DNA of 64,000 bases, from positions 1-64,000 of the forward strand of contig CAJXCR010000001.1 in NCBI GenBank assembly GCA_913051825.1. Direction: 5' to 3'. How positions within the stretch are numbered: position 1 is the first letter of the stretch; each line of letters opens with the position of its first letter. The position numbers were made by a program, and so were the translations under genes. This DNA comes from an uncultured Halieaceae bacterium (lineage in GTDB: Bacteria > Pseudomonadota > Gammaproteobacteria > Pseudomonadales > Halieaceae). Positions 9,378 to 19,751 of this stretch are shown one piece after another. The notes beneath the pieces are model-generated. The model made no database searches and was not told where the DNA came from. It was given only the letters and a program-made list of their open reading frames with translations.

Positions 9378-11026
9378 TAGTTTTGGACTCGTTTCTTTAG
9401 ACGTCGTGTATCAAAAAACTTCCCATTTTCTAGATATTCTTTGGCGAGAGATTTTACTTCTGCTCGTTTCGGTTTGTTAGAAGAGGTGCGCGGAAGTGAT
9501 TTGCAAAATATCACATAGCCTGGAACTTTAAAGTAAGCCAAAGTCTTTAGGGCGTGATTCACGATTTCATGTGCGGACTGTTCGTTCGCATTAAGCTTTG
9601 TTTTAGGCACCACGCATACCGCGACTTCTTCTCCACGAATTTCGTCTGGAACAGCGGTGACAAGCGCCTCTAAAACCCCTGGTGCTCCTACTAAGCCCGC
9701 TTCCACTTCAAGCGCAGCAATATTTTCCCCAGATCTTCGAATGACATTCTTTCTTCTATCTACAAAATAGAGGTACCCATTTTCATCTTCTCGAACTACG
9801 TCCCCAGTATTCAGCCACCCATCCTGCCAAATTTCCTGAGTTGCCTCCGGGTTTTTAAAATATCCACTAAAAAATCCTCTTGCAGGATTATCTCCAGTTG
9901 TGCGAACCCGAAGTTCTCCTGGCTCTCCTAAACTGACGACTTGTTTTTTTTCATCAACTAGTTGATATTCGAGCCAGGACTTTGGTTTTCCAAAACAACA
10001 AGTCCCAATATATCTGGGTTCATGATTTGCAATTATACTTCCTCCCGCTCCCGATTCAGTCATGGCCCAAGCTTCTAACAGTGGAAATCCAAATCGCTTC
10101 TCAAAGATCTCGTGGTGTTTGGGATTTACTCCAGCGCCGAATCCAAACTTGATCTGTCTGCTAAAATCATCATCGGCCGATTCTGGCTGCTCTAATAATA
10201 TTGCGGGCAATACTCCTAAATAATGAAGAATAGTGGCTCTAGACGATTTTACGCTTTGCCACCAGGTCTTAGGGTGAAATCGATCTAGCTGTATGATACA
10301 GCCTCCACTCATAATCATTGCCATTGAAGAACAGGCCATAGCATTCATGTGATTAAGTGGAAGGGGTGTTAGGAGCCTTTCTTGCCCGCGTTTCAGTTCC
10401 ATTAACCCTCCGATGGAGTTATACCAATACCCTGCATACAAGAAATAATTGTTATCTAGAATACAACCTTTCGGTTTTCCTGTACTACCGGAAGTATAAA
10501 GGAGGGCGCATTCTGTCGATCCAGATGGCATATCGCTGTTTTGGGGAAATGATTTTGCTATTGGTATGTCAGCAGAAGAATCCGTGCAGATTACTGGAGG
10601 GTTATTCTTGATATTTTTGCAGATTTCTTGAAGTTCGCTCTTTTTGTGAGGTAATGAAACAACCAGAACAGCCTCTCCATGTTCCAGAAAGTATGCAATC
10701 TCTCCCGATTGCATATCAGGATGAAGAGGTATAACCGAGCAACCAATCTTGTTTAGTGCAAGCCAGTGACAAAAAAAATCGATTCGGTTTTCTAAAAAAA
10801 GACCGACTCGATTATTAATCTTGTATCCGGCATTTTCATAATTACTTGCTAGAGAATCGATTTCCTCTAGTGTCTTTTGATAAGACGCGTCAATGCTTCC
10901 GGTATTGTAAGGAGCTGCAGTATCTGGAATGTGTAAGAACGGGTGGTTTCCGAATTCTTCGCAAGTGGAACTAAATGCTTTATATACAGTGTTAGAATTC
11001 ATTATCCAATTTACATCTCGTCGCAA
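9377..11026 (-). CDS. AMP-forming acyl/aryl-CoA ligase
   Basis: LLYTSGSTGKPKGC, GWLNTGD, DRRKNVIRRSGENIAA motifs; likely start ATG at about 10999 (MNSNTVYKAF). Confidence 0.9.
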   Translation of the reverse strand: MRRDVNWIMNSNTVYKAFSSTCEEFGNHPFLHIPDTAAPYNTGSIDASYQKTLEEIDSLASNYENAGYKINNRVGLFLENRIDFFCHWLALNKIGCSVIPLHPDMQSGEIAYFLEHGEAVLVVSLPHKKSELQEICKNIKNNPPVICTDSSADIPIAKSFPQNSDMPSGSTECALLYTSGSTGKPKGCILDNNYFLYAGYWYNSIGGLMELKRGQERLLTPLPLNHMNAMACSSMAMIMSGGCIIQLDRFHPKTWWQSVKSSRATILHYLGVLPAILLEQPESADDDFSRQIKFGFGAGVNPKHHEIFEKRFGFPLLEAWAMTESGAGGSIIANHEPRYIGTCCFGKPKSWLEYQLVDEKKQVVSLGEPGELRVRTTGDNPARGFFSGYFKNPEATQEIWQDGWLNTGDVVREDENGYLYFVDRRKNVIRRSGENIAALEVEAGLVGAPGVLEALVTAVPDEIRGEEVAVCVVPKTKLNANEQSAHEIVNHALKTLAYFKVPGYVIFCKSLPRTSSNKPKRAEVKSLAKEYLENGKFFDTRRLKKRVQN

Positions 11027-11039
11027 GTGACACCAGTTT

Positions 11040-11435
11040 TTATTTTACCGCCGTTACCTCGATTTCAATTAGAGCTTCATCTTCAACCAGCGCAGATACT
11101 TGCACGACCGACATTGCCGGAAAATTTCTGCCCATAATTTCTCTATATATCTTGCCAACTTCACGCAGATTATTTACATAAGCTGCTTTGTCCGTAAGAT
11201 ACCAAGTCATGCGAGTCATGTCTTCTGGAGTGACTTCAGCGGCATTTAAGACCGCTTTTACATTTTGTAGAGTCTGGGTTAATTGCCCTAAAAACTCTTT
11301 AGAGGGGAAGTTTCCATTAATATCCCAACCTATTTGACCTCCCAGGAAAATGATTTCCTTTCCAGATGCTGATACACCATTCGAGTATCCCTTGGGTTGT
11401 GGCCAGCCTTCCGGCAAAAGTTGTTTATGCGGCAT
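11040..11435 (-). CDS. RidA family enamine/imine deaminase
   Basis: YSNGVSASGKEIIFLGGQIGWD ... MSVVQVSALVEDEALIEIEVTAVK. Confidence 0.88.
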   Translation of the reverse strand: MPHKQLLPEGWPQPKGYSNGVSASGKEIIFLGGQIGWDINGNFPSKEFLGQLTQTLQNVKAVLNAAEVTPEDMTRMTWYLTDKAAYVNNLREVGKIYREIMGRNFPAMSVVQVSALVEDEALIEIEVTAVK

Positions 11436-11469
11436 ATAGTTATTACTTATGGGTGCTTATTCTTGCATC

Positions 11470-11489
11470 ATATTTTAAACTTAAAATAT
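11470..11489. promoter_or_regulatory. Palindromic operator copy A between divergent ridA-like and cyclase genes
   Basis: ATATTTTAAACTTAAAATAT, 9+2+9 perfect inverted repeat; exact reverse complement of copy B. Confidence 0.75.
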
Positions 11490-11565
11490 AATCTACTGTC
11501 TTACCTCTTTTTGTTAATTGTTTTACTGGTAAGATCATAATACGCACGCCTTAAAAAAAGGGAAC

Positions 11566-12363
11566 TTGATTATGAGTAAACTAGCTATAGATGCTTTGTC
11601 GGAAGCTTTATTAAGCGGATCATTAAAGGTTGTTGATCTAACCGTGACGCTAGATGCAGTCACTCCAACGTTACAGCTTCCCGAAGAGTTTGGATGGGGT
11701 AAGTCTTGGCCATTCAGTAAGGAACTGATTTCACGTTATGATGAGAAAGGTCCGTTCTGGTATTGGAATAATTTCAAATGTGGTGAGCATACAGGCACAC
11801 ACTTTGATGCTCCCATCCATTGGGTAACGGGTAAGGATCACGAGGATCATGCAACCGATACACTACCACCGGATAGATTTGTTGGACCAGCGGTGGTTCT
11901 GGACGCTACAGAGCAGGTGAAATCAAACTCGGATTATCTTCTGAGCCTTGATTTTATTCGCTCCTGGGAAGCAGAACATGGAGAGATACCGGCCGGTGCC
12001 TGGGTCCTGTACCGTACAGATTGGTCAAAGAAAGCAACGCCAGAAGAATATCTCAATATGCAAGAAGATGGTGGTCATACTCCTGGTTGGGATCCAGAGG
12101 CTGTGGCATTTCTCGCTGAAGAAAGGGACATTATTGGTGTAGGAACAGAAACCGTAGGTACTGATGCTGGGCAAGCTCCTGCGCAAGAACCAAGTTTCCC
12201 TTGCCACAATATAATGCATGGTGCTAACAAATGTGGATTGGCTAGCCTCTGTAATTTGGATCAACTTCCAACAGTTGGGAGTGTGCTAATTGCAGCACCA
12301 CTAAAAATCAAGGAAGGCTCGGGTAGCCCGGTTCGAGTGATTGCCTTAGCACCTTGCGACTAA
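11566..12363 (+). CDS. Cyclase family metal hydrolase (KynB/isatin hydrolase type)
   Basis: GEHTGTHFDAPIHW metal motif; likely ATG start at 11572. Confidence 0.85.
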   Translation: MIMSKLAIDALSEALLSGSLKVVDLTVTLDAVTPTLQLPEEFGWGKSWPFSKELISRYDEKGPFWYWNNFKCGEHTGTHFDAPIHWVTGKDHEDHATDTLPPDRFVGPAVVLDATEQVKSNSDYLLSLDFIRSWEAEHGEIPAGAWVLYRTDWSKKATPEEYLNMQEDGGHTPGWDPEAVAFLAEERDIIGVGTETVGTDAGQAPAQEPSFPCHNIMHGANKCGLASLCNLDQLPTVGSVLIAAPLKIKEGSGSPVRVIALAPCD

Positions 12364-12367
12364 CGAT

Positions 12368-14545
12368 ATGGCAGAGAGATCCTTTGAACATGAAGTTCAG
12401 AAGTTAAAGTATTCTCATGGAGAGATTTTTAGAGGAGAGGGTATTTTAGCTGTTACCAAGGCACTTTTGCAGTCAGGTGTCTCATATGTAAGTGGTTATC
12501 AAGGATCTCCAATATCACATTTAATGGATGTCCTAAATGATGCTCAAGGGATCCTTGGCGAATTAGGAGTGCATTTTGAGGCAAGCGGCAGCGAAGCTAC
12601 CGCGGCAGCGATGCTTAGTGCATCTATTAATTACCCGTTGCGTGGTGCAGTAACCTGGAAATCCACTGTTGGAACAAATGTCGCTTCCGATGCGCTAAGT
12701 AATGTTGCTTCATCCGGTGTGACCGGTGGTGCAATGGTAATTGTAGGTGAAGACTATGGGGAAGGCTCCAGCATCATGCAAGAGCGGACTTATGCTTTTG
12801 CCATGAAGGCTCAGATGTGGTTGCTTGACCCTAGACCAAATCTTACAAGCATTGTTGATATGGTCGAGAAAGGTTTTCAGCTATCGGAAGCCAGCAATAC
12901 GCCCATTTTTTATATGATGCGGATTCGAAGCTGTCACGTAACTGGGGAGTTCATTGCAAGAGATAATGTTTCACCTAGCTATAGCAATGCCAAGCCTGTT
13001 ACACCCAACCGAGAAGCAGAAAAGATAATTCTTCCACCAAATGTTTATGAGCAAGAGAGAGAAAAAATCGCTAAGCGTTTGCCAGAAGCAATTGAGTTTA
13101 TAAGAAAAAATAAGATTAACGAGTTTTTTGAAGGTAAGTTCTCACAGGTTGGCGTTATTGTTCCAGGAGGAACATACAATACGTTAATTCGAGCACTGCA
13201 GCGGCAAGGCTTGTCGGATGTCTATGGAAATAGTGATATCCCGATATATGTAATGAATGCGGTTTATCCTCTTGTGCCAGATGAGATTATCAAATTTTGC
13301 GCAGAGAAAACTAAGGTGCTTCTTCTTGAAGAGGGTCAGCCAGAATATATTGAGCAGGGTATTCATACCATCTTGCGGCGCGCAGACGTCCATACCCGGT
13401 TATTTGGTAAGGATATTATGCCGATGGCTGGTGAGTATACCGGGCAAGTAACGTTGCTCGGCTTGGCGAGGTTTCTTGAACAAGATAGCGATGGATCGAT
13501 ACCAATAGAAATGTCATCTAAAGAAGTGTCGACCTTGCAGTCGACTCTTAGTGACGACGATCATAACTCGCTATTAACCAGTCTTCCTCCTCGACCTTCG
13601 GGTCTGTGTACCGGGTGTCCAGAAAGGCCGTTGTTTTCTGCCATTAAGCAAGTCCAATCAGAATTGGGACCCTTTCACATAAGTTCAGATATAGGTTGTC
13701 ACTCATTCGCGACACTTGCGCCCTTTAATCTTGGTAACACAATTATGGGTTATGGCTTATCTTTAGCTAGTTCATCTGGTATTCGACACAGTTTGCCTCA
13801 CAAGGCCATCAGTATTATGGGTGATGGAGGGTTCTGGCATAACGGGTTATCGAGTGGTGTGACTAGTGCAGTTTTTAATAAACACGATGGAATTTTGATA
13901 ATCATTGACAATGGATATTCTGCCGCGACTGGCGGTCAGGATATACCTTCTTTTGTTGATCCAAATACTATAGTAGCCACAACAATCGACGCTGATTCAG
14001 CTGATAGAGATGATAAACAGCCGATAGACGAAGCTTGTCGCGGAGCGGGTGTGAAGTGGTTGAGAACAGTGAGTACTTATAGTATCGAGCAAATGAAAAA
14101 CGTGCTTCGTGAAGCTCTCCAGTCGTCAGAGCCAGGTCTTAAGGTAATTATTGCCGAGGGCGAATGTATGCTTAATCGGCAGCGTCGAATCAAGCCATTG
14201 CTCAAGCAATCTATTGCAGCAGGCAAGCGAACATTGCGAGCACGTTTTTATGTGGATGAAGACACTTGTAATGGAGATCATGCGTGTATTCGTTTATCTG
14301 GCTGCCCCTCATTAACGATTAAAGAAAATCCGGATCCTTTGAGAGAAGATCCAATCACTTATATTGATAATAGCTGTGTTGGGTGTGGTGTTTGCGGTAG
14401 CAATGCTCATAGCGCCGTTTTATGTCCATCTTTTGTGCGGGTTGATCTGGTTTTCAACCCAAGCGTAATTGATAGAGTCGTTTGTAATTTGAGAGAAAAG
14501 GCAGTTTCTCTTTTCAGCACCAATTCCGCTGAGAATCAACTTTGA
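12368..14545 (+). CDS. Indolepyruvate ferredoxin oxidoreductase alpha-like subunit (ThDP, Fe-S)
   Basis: GYQGSPISHLMD, CTGCPERP, GDGGFWHNGL...DNGYSAATGGQ ThDP motif, C-terminal CVGCGVCGSNAHSAVLCP. Confidence 0.88.
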   Translation: MAERSFEHEVQKLKYSHGEIFRGEGILAVTKALLQSGVSYVSGYQGSPISHLMDVLNDAQGILGELGVHFEASGSEATAAAMLSASINYPLRGAVTWKSTVGTNVASDALSNVASSGVTGGAMVIVGEDYGEGSSIMQERTYAFAMKAQMWLLDPRPNLTSIVDMVEKGFQLSEASNTPIFYMMRIRSCHVTGEFIARDNVSPSYSNAKPVTPNREAEKIILPPNVYEQEREKIAKRLPEAIEFIRKNKINEFFEGKFSQVGVIVPGGTYNTLIRALQRQGLSDVYGNSDIPIYVMNAVYPLVPDEIIKFCAEKTKVLLLEEGQPEYIEQGIHTILRRADVHTRLFGKDIMPMAGEYTGQVTLLGLARFLEQDSDGSIPIEMSSKEVSTLQSTLSDDDHNSLLTSLPPRPSGLCTGCPERPLFSAIKQVQSELGPFHISSDIGCHSFATLAPFNLGNTIMGYGLSLASSSGIRHSLPHKAISIMGDGGFWHNGLSSGVTSAVFNKHDGILIIIDNGYSAATGGQDIPSFVDPNTIVATTIDADSADRDDKQPIDEACRGAGVKWLRTVSTYSIEQMKNVLREALQSSEPGLKVIIAEGECMLNRQRRIKPLLKQSIAAGKRTLRARFYVDEDTCNGDHACIRLSGCPSLTIKENPDPLREDPITYIDNSCVGCGVCGSNAHSAVLCPSFVRVDLVFNPSVIDRVVCNLREKAVSLFSTNSAENQL

Positions 14546-16023
14546 CTGAGAGAACAGTTAATTTAGTGGCGGCGGCCTTAGGTGGAGAGGGCGGAGGTGT
14601 ATTCACTAACTGGCTAGCCGACGTTGCTGAACGAGAGGGTTGGATTTGTCAGACCACTGCTCTTGCCGGTGTCGCGCAAAGGACAGGGGCTACCATTTAC
14701 TACTTGGAATTTTTTCCAAGAAGCTCGCGTCACGAGGAAATTCCCGTGATGTCTCTATTCCCGGCACAAGGAGACATTGACATTGCGGTAGCTTCGGAGA
14801 TTGCTGAGGCGGCTCGGATGGTTCAGCGTGGTTTTGTGACAGCTGATCGTACAACTTTGATAGCTTCTGATCATCGGGTGTATAGCATCGGTGAAAAGCA
14901 AGGATTGGGTGATTCTACAGCAGATGCCGAACATTTAAGCGAGGTAGCAGGCCGCTATTCAAAAGAATTTATTCATTACGATATGTTAAAACTCGCAAAT
15001 GATCATGGTGCTGTAATTTCTTCTGTATTACTCGGTGCAGTGGCGGGTTCAGAAGTGCTCCCATTTTCTAAATCTAGTTTTGAAGATGTCATTCGATCTT
15101 CAGGTAAGTCTGTTGATGTTAATCTGGCAGCATTCGAGGCTAGTGCAGAGAAGGCTCGATTGAGAGGAGTGGAGGTTTTTACACCAGAATCAAAGTCGTT
15201 AGGGGAATTTAAACTTCCTACTGCACAAACAGAAAAAGGAAGAGAGCTTCTAGATCAGATTTTAACTTTTCCAAGCTTACTTCATGAGGTGCTTTATCAT
15301 GGTGTATCCAAATGCGTTGACTATCAGGATCATGCTTATGCCTCATGGTACTTGGCCCAATGTGAGTCTATGTATACATTAGAAAATAAAACTAACGGGC
15401 CGGTTACTATGCAAGTAGCAAGGTATCTTGCGTTATGGATGTGTTATGAAGATATTCCGCGAGTGGCTCAACTAAAAACACGATTATCTCGTGTTGAAAA
15501 TATTCGTAGAGAAGTTAAGGCAGCACCTAATCAAATCCTGTATATCACAGAATTTTTTAGTCCGCGTATAGAGGAAATGTGCGCGATTATGCCGAAAGTG
15601 ATTGGTGATAGGATACTAAAATCTTCTTTTGCTAAAGCAGTTTTAAAGCTTTTCACAGGTGGAAAAAAATTGCGGACGGACGGAGTTTTTGTATTTGTTT
15701 TGTTGCGCATACTAGCTAGTTTCCGTGTTATACGCCGATCATCACTGGGCTATGAATATGAACACAAGATGATCCATAGATGGTTAAGTTCTGTAATGAA
15801 TGCCCTTGCCAAAAAAGATTCGGTAAGAGCTTTGGCACTGGCGAGATGCGGCCGATTAGTTAAGGGTTATGGAGAAACTAGGCATCGAACCACTTCACAG
15901 TTGATGGATATAGTCGATAAAGGAGCTAGTTTGCCTTCAGAAAGGATAGAATTGTTAAAGTATGCAGCATTAGATGATGACACGGGTGAAGGCCTTGCAA
16001 AAATGTTTGATAGCGTGGCTTGA
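14542..16023 (+). CDS. Indolepyruvate oxidoreductase beta-like subunit with C-terminal extension
   Basis: LVAAALGGEGGGVFTNWL; 4-bp overlap with the upstream alpha subunit. Confidence 0.82.
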   Translation: MTERTVNLVAAALGGEGGGVFTNWLADVAEREGWICQTTALAGVAQRTGATIYYLEFFPRSSRHEEIPVMSLFPAQGDIDIAVASEIAEAARMVQRGFVTADRTTLIASDHRVYSIGEKQGLGDSTADAEHLSEVAGRYSKEFIHYDMLKLANDHGAVISSVLLGAVAGSEVLPFSKSSFEDVIRSSGKSVDVNLAAFEASAEKARLRGVEVFTPESKSLGEFKLPTAQTEKGRELLDQILTFPSLLHEVLYHGVSKCVDYQDHAYASWYLAQCESMYTLENKTNGPVTMQVARYLALWMCYEDIPRVAQLKTRLSRVENIRREVKAAPNQILYITEFFSPRIEEMCAIMPKVIGDRILKSSFAKAVLKLFTGGKKLRTDGVFVFVLLRILASFRVIRRSSLGYEYEHKMIHRWLSSVMNALAKKDSVRALALARCGRLVKGYGETRHRTTSQLMDIVDKGASLPSERIELLKYAALDDDTGEGLAKMFDSVA

Positions 16024-16025
16024 GT

Positions 16026-16517
16026 TCAGTTTTCCGGATCTTTTTCTGCCAAAATGTCGGCGGTGAAGCTCATAACCAATTCGTTATATTGGTTAAAAGC
16101 TTCATTACGGCTTCGAATAATTCCCCATTTATTTTTAATTGTCTTGTCTAGTTTTTCAATAATTTCATGAGTGAAAGTTATTGTGTGTCCTGGGTAAACC
16201 TCTTTGTGCCAGACGAGGTCCTGCAGTCCTAAGCCAGCTCCATTTCGACGTCCATCCTGAACGCCTTCTGCGAAACGCTCCATGTACTTCACCATCATGC
16301 GCATCCATATAGAGGTAATCTGCCAGCCAGGAACGATTAATCCCTTATAGATGGTGTCTCGAGCTTTCAAGGGATCTGTGTGATAAACCTCAGGCGCGTA
16401 TTTCTCTCCAAACTCTATAATTTCTAATTCACTAAAAGTGTGTGATCCAAACACGTGGAATTCGCCGACGGGAATATCTTCGAACCAACGGTTTCTAATA
16501 AAGGTTTTATCTTTCAT
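16026..16517 (-). CDS. MaoC-like hotdog dehydratase family protein (variant active site)
   Basis: RWFEDIPVGEFHVFGSHTF...YAPEVYHTDP...GLIVPGWQ. Confidence 0.82.
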   Translation of the reverse strand: MKDKTFIRNRWFEDIPVGEFHVFGSHTFSELEIIEFGEKYAPEVYHTDPLKARDTIYKGLIVPGWQITSIWMRMMVKYMERFAEGVQDGRRNGAGLGLQDLVWHKEVYPGHTITFTHEIIEKLDKTIKNKWGIIRSRNEAFNQYNELVMSFTADILAEKDPEN

Positions 16518-16986
16518 GATCTTCGCTATTTATAGAAATCAGGAAGGAATTGGTAAGTGTTGCAACAGATTCGTTTTTCTGATTTCTGACCCAAGCTTCG
16601 GCAATAATGGTGCCCGTTTTAGGCAGTCGGCTTGTCGCTATTTTTTCTATCAAATTTACTTTTACAGATAGTGTATCGCCCGCGAAAACAGCTTTTTCCC
16701 ATCGTAATTTTTCTACGCTCGCTAGACCCATCATCGCAATTTCTTCAGCTCTAAAGCGGTCAGAGATCATTCTTAGCGTCAACGCGGATATCTGCCAGCC
16801 GCTGGCGCATAAGCCCCCAAATATGGAAGCTTCCGCGGCGGAGGGATCTAAGTGATAGGGTTGCGGGTCGTATTTAGAAGCAAATTCTATTATGTCTTCT
16901 GAATTGATGGTCAAATTGCTTTCGCTAATGAAAGTGTCGCCAACGCTCAGATCTTCCCAGTAGATAGTCATGTGCTGTCTCGCCAA
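16507..16986 (-). CDS. MaoC-like hotdog dehydratase
   Basis: WEDLSVGDTF...KYDPQPYHLDP...GLCASGWQ. Confidence 0.87.
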   Translation of the reverse strand: MARQHMTIYWEDLSVGDTFISESNLTINSEDIIEFASKYDPQPYHLDPSAAEASIFGGLCASGWQISALTLRMISDRFRAEEIAMMGLASVEKLRWEKAVFAGDTLSVKVNLIEKIATSRLPKTGTIIAEAWVRNQKNESVATLTNSFLISINSEDHER

Positions 16987-17061
16987 AATTTAAAGATGCT
17001 GCTATAGCTCTAATACTATGATCGATTTCTTTTTATTCAGTATCAGTCTTGTTTTACCGCA

Positions 17062-18273
17062 TTGAGTATATTAAAAATAGACCATCACTTAATGGAGGAT
17101 AAACCAGTGGATGGAACTACAGCTAGAGAAATTGATGTAAATCATCCCATTTCCATTGCCGCAACAATTTATCTTTCGGTGATTGGAGCAGCGGTTTTTA
17201 TTGTTCAACCGGGCTTTGTTCAAGGGTTAGTCACGTTGTTGGGGTTCGATGAACAGCAAGCTGGATATGTGGCTTCTATCGAGGTATGGGGGATCGCTTT
17301 GACCTGCGTTTTTCTTGCTATGGGAGGTCATCGTTTTGGTTGGAAAGGAATTCTAAGCTTCTCGATAATTCTTTTTTTTGTTGGAAATATTCTTTCTGTA
17401 CTTACAAGTCAAATAACAATTTTTTCTTTACTGCGCTTTATTGCTGGAGTGGGGGCTGGAGGATTAGTAGGCTTAACTTTTACTATTATTGGTCTGACGC
17501 GCTTTGCAGATCGTAATTTTGGCTATTTGATAATGGCCGTTCTTACTTATGGTGCTTTAGGTCTTTGGGCTATGCCAATGCTATTCGATTCAATTGGCTT
17601 AGATGGAGTGCTAGTGCTGTTTGCTTTATTCGGTGCAAGTGGCTGGTGGTGCCTTAAATGGATACCAAATTCAGGCCAAGAACAGCTGCAGGTCGAAGCA
17701 GATGCGGTAGATTTAGGCAGAGTGGTTCGAATTGTTGCCGTGGTCGCCATGTTCACCTACTTTTTTGCCCAAGGAGTTATATGGGCTTACCTTTTTCTGA
17801 TTGGAGTAGATGGTGGTGTTTCAGAACAGGGCGTGGCTAACGGCTTGATGGTTTCTCAATTTTTTGGCATTGCTGGGGCCATGGTGCCGGTAGTGTTTGG
17901 GATTCGATTTGGAAGAATCTTACCACTAGCAGTGGGAATTTTGGGCGGAGCGGCGATCTTATTTTTATTGCTCGAGCCTTTTAATGCTTTTCTCTTCGCC
18001 TTGATCGTGTCTGTATATAACTTTGCTTGGAATACGACTCATCCATTTCTTTTGGGTGCGATGGCCAGCTTTGATAAGAATGGGCGCGTGGTTGTGTACG
18101 CCGTGGCTGCACAAATGCTTGGTTTGGCGACGGGTCCGGCAGTTGGAGCTTTGGTGTTGGGGGAGGGTGCTTATGTCAATGTGGTTCTGACAGGAATTAT
18201 TCTGTTCGGGATTTCTTTTCTTCTAATATTACAACCACTTCTGATTCATCGTCGGATCGTCAATTTGGGTTAG
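17062..18273 (+). CDS. MFS transporter
   Basis: About 12 hydrophobic segments, e.g. FIAGVGAGGLVGLTFTIIGLTRFADR. Confidence 0.82.
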   Translation: MSILKIDHHLMEDKPVDGTTAREIDVNHPISIAATIYLSVIGAAVFIVQPGFVQGLVTLLGFDEQQAGYVASIEVWGIALTCVFLAMGGHRFGWKGILSFSIILFFVGNILSVLTSQITIFSLLRFIAGVGAGGLVGLTFTIIGLTRFADRNFGYLIMAVLTYGALGLWAMPMLFDSIGLDGVLVLFALFGASGWWCLKWIPNSGQEQLQVEADAVDLGRVVRIVAVVAMFTYFFAQGVIWAYLFLIGVDGGVSEQGVANGLMVSQFFGIAGAMVPVVFGIRFGRILPLAVGILGGAAILFLLLEPFNAFLFALIVSVYNFAWNTTHPFLLGAMASFDKNGRVVVYAVAAQMLGLATGPAVGALVLGEGAYVNVVLTGIILFGISFLLILQPLLIHRRIVNLG

Positions 18274-19723
18274 GTTTTTCCCATTCGGGCGCAATCAGTC
18301 TTCGTCTTCCGTCGATCGATTTTGCTAGGTTTGGTGAGTCCAGGTTTTCTCTATCCCAAAGCTCGCAAGTCACCTGCTTATGTTTTTGGTCAAGGCCCTC
18401 GCAGTAATTGCTATACATACACAAGCGCACTTCATTCCCAAGCCCTAACCTAACTTTTTCAAACCAATCCGGGTCAGCTAGTGATTGTCTTGCAAAGCCT
18501 ATGATGTCCGCTTGTTTGTTTTTAAGCACATCTTCGGCTTGTGTGAAATTAAAAATACCGCCTGCCATGACTACGGGGATTTTTATATTGTGGCTACGCA
18601 AAGTATCTCGAATCAATTTTGATGGATTAATATTTCTGCCAAAAGGACCTTGCTTATCGGATATGTATCCAGGCATACATTCGTAACCGCTGCGGCCAGT
18701 GTAAGGATAAGCTGCCCAGCCAATTTTCGGTTGTTTAGCGTCATCAAATTTACCGCCTCTGGAAAGTGATAAGAAATCCATGCCGGCCTTTGCGAAGGCA
18801 GTGGCGAAGTAGCGGGCATCTTCAATTTTACTGCCATCTTCGATGATTTCATCACTTAGAAATCGGCACCCCACGGCAAAATCCTTCCCGGTGTTTTCTC
18901 TAACTGCTCTGTAGACATCAAGAGGGAGTTTGATTCTATTTTCTCTCGATCCACCGTAACCGTCATTCCGAGTATTGGTTGCCGAAAGAAAAGAAGCCAT
19001 GGTATAGGCATGCGCATAGTGAAGCTCGACGCCGTCGAATCCTGCTTGTTCCGCACGATGTCCAGCATCAGCAAAAAGCCGCGGAAGGGTTTTTGGTAAG
19101 TTGGCTATATCTGGGATATGTGTATCGGTAACTCTTTCCCGTTGACCGAATTGCATGTCTTCCCATTCCTTTGCAGTAAGAACTGTGGCCAGCTCGTCAG
19201 AATTGAGTTCAAGTAATTTTTCTCTAACCGCATTTTCATCAGCCACATCCATAGCCATGTGTTTTCGATGATTTGCTGTTATTGGTAGAAATCGAGTTAA
19301 ATATTTTTCAGGATCTGGTCGTCTTCGAATATTGAGGAAGTCGATAATCTGAATAAGTAGTCGAGTTTTGCCCTCGCTCGCACTGTGCACTCTGTCAGCG
19401 AGTCGTTTAAGCCCAGGAATATATCTGTCATGGCCAATTCTAAGCAAGGGGCCGCTGGGTATGTCTCTTATTCCTGTAGCTTCTACAACGATTGCTCCTG
19501 GTTTTCCTTTAGCAAAACGTTCATACCATTCAAGTACGTCCTCAGTTACTTCGCCCTGTTCATTAGAGCGCCATGGAACCATAGCTGGAACCCAGGTGCG
19601 TTGCTCAAGGGTCATTGGTCCAACGCGGAGATTGGAATATAACAAACTACTCTCTGCTTCACTTGAGGTGGGCCAATTCTCGCAAGTGGGGATGTATTTA
19701 ATTCGTTCTTCGGGTTTCCACAT
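18260..19723 (-). CDS. NADH:flavin oxidoreductase (old yellow enzyme family)
   Basis: AGFDGVELHYAHAYTMASFLSATNTRNDGYGGSRENR signature. Confidence 0.92.
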   Translation of the reverse strand: MWKPEERIKYIPTCENWPTSSEAESSLLYSNLRVGPMTLEQRTWVPAMVPWRSNEQGEVTEDVLEWYERFAKGKPGAIVVEATGIRDIPSGPLLRIGHDRYIPGLKRLADRVHSASEGKTRLLIQIIDFLNIRRRPDPEKYLTRFLPITANHRKHMAMDVADENAVREKLLELNSDELATVLTAKEWEDMQFGQRERVTDTHIPDIANLPKTLPRLFADAGHRAEQAGFDGVELHYAHAYTMASFLSATNTRNDGYGGSRENRIKLPLDVYRAVRENTGKDFAVGCRFLSDEIIEDGSKIEDARYFATAFAKAGMDFLSLSRGGKFDDAKQPKIGWAAYPYTGRSGYECMPGYISDKQGPFGRNINPSKLIRDTLRSHNIKIPVVMAGGIFNFTQAEDVLKNKQADIIGFARQSLADPDWFEKVRLGLGNEVRLCMYSNYCEGLDQKHKQVTCELWDRENLDSPNLAKSIDGRRRLIAPEWEKPNPN

Positions 19724-19751
19724 AATGTGAGGTTTTAGTTGTGGAGATAAG

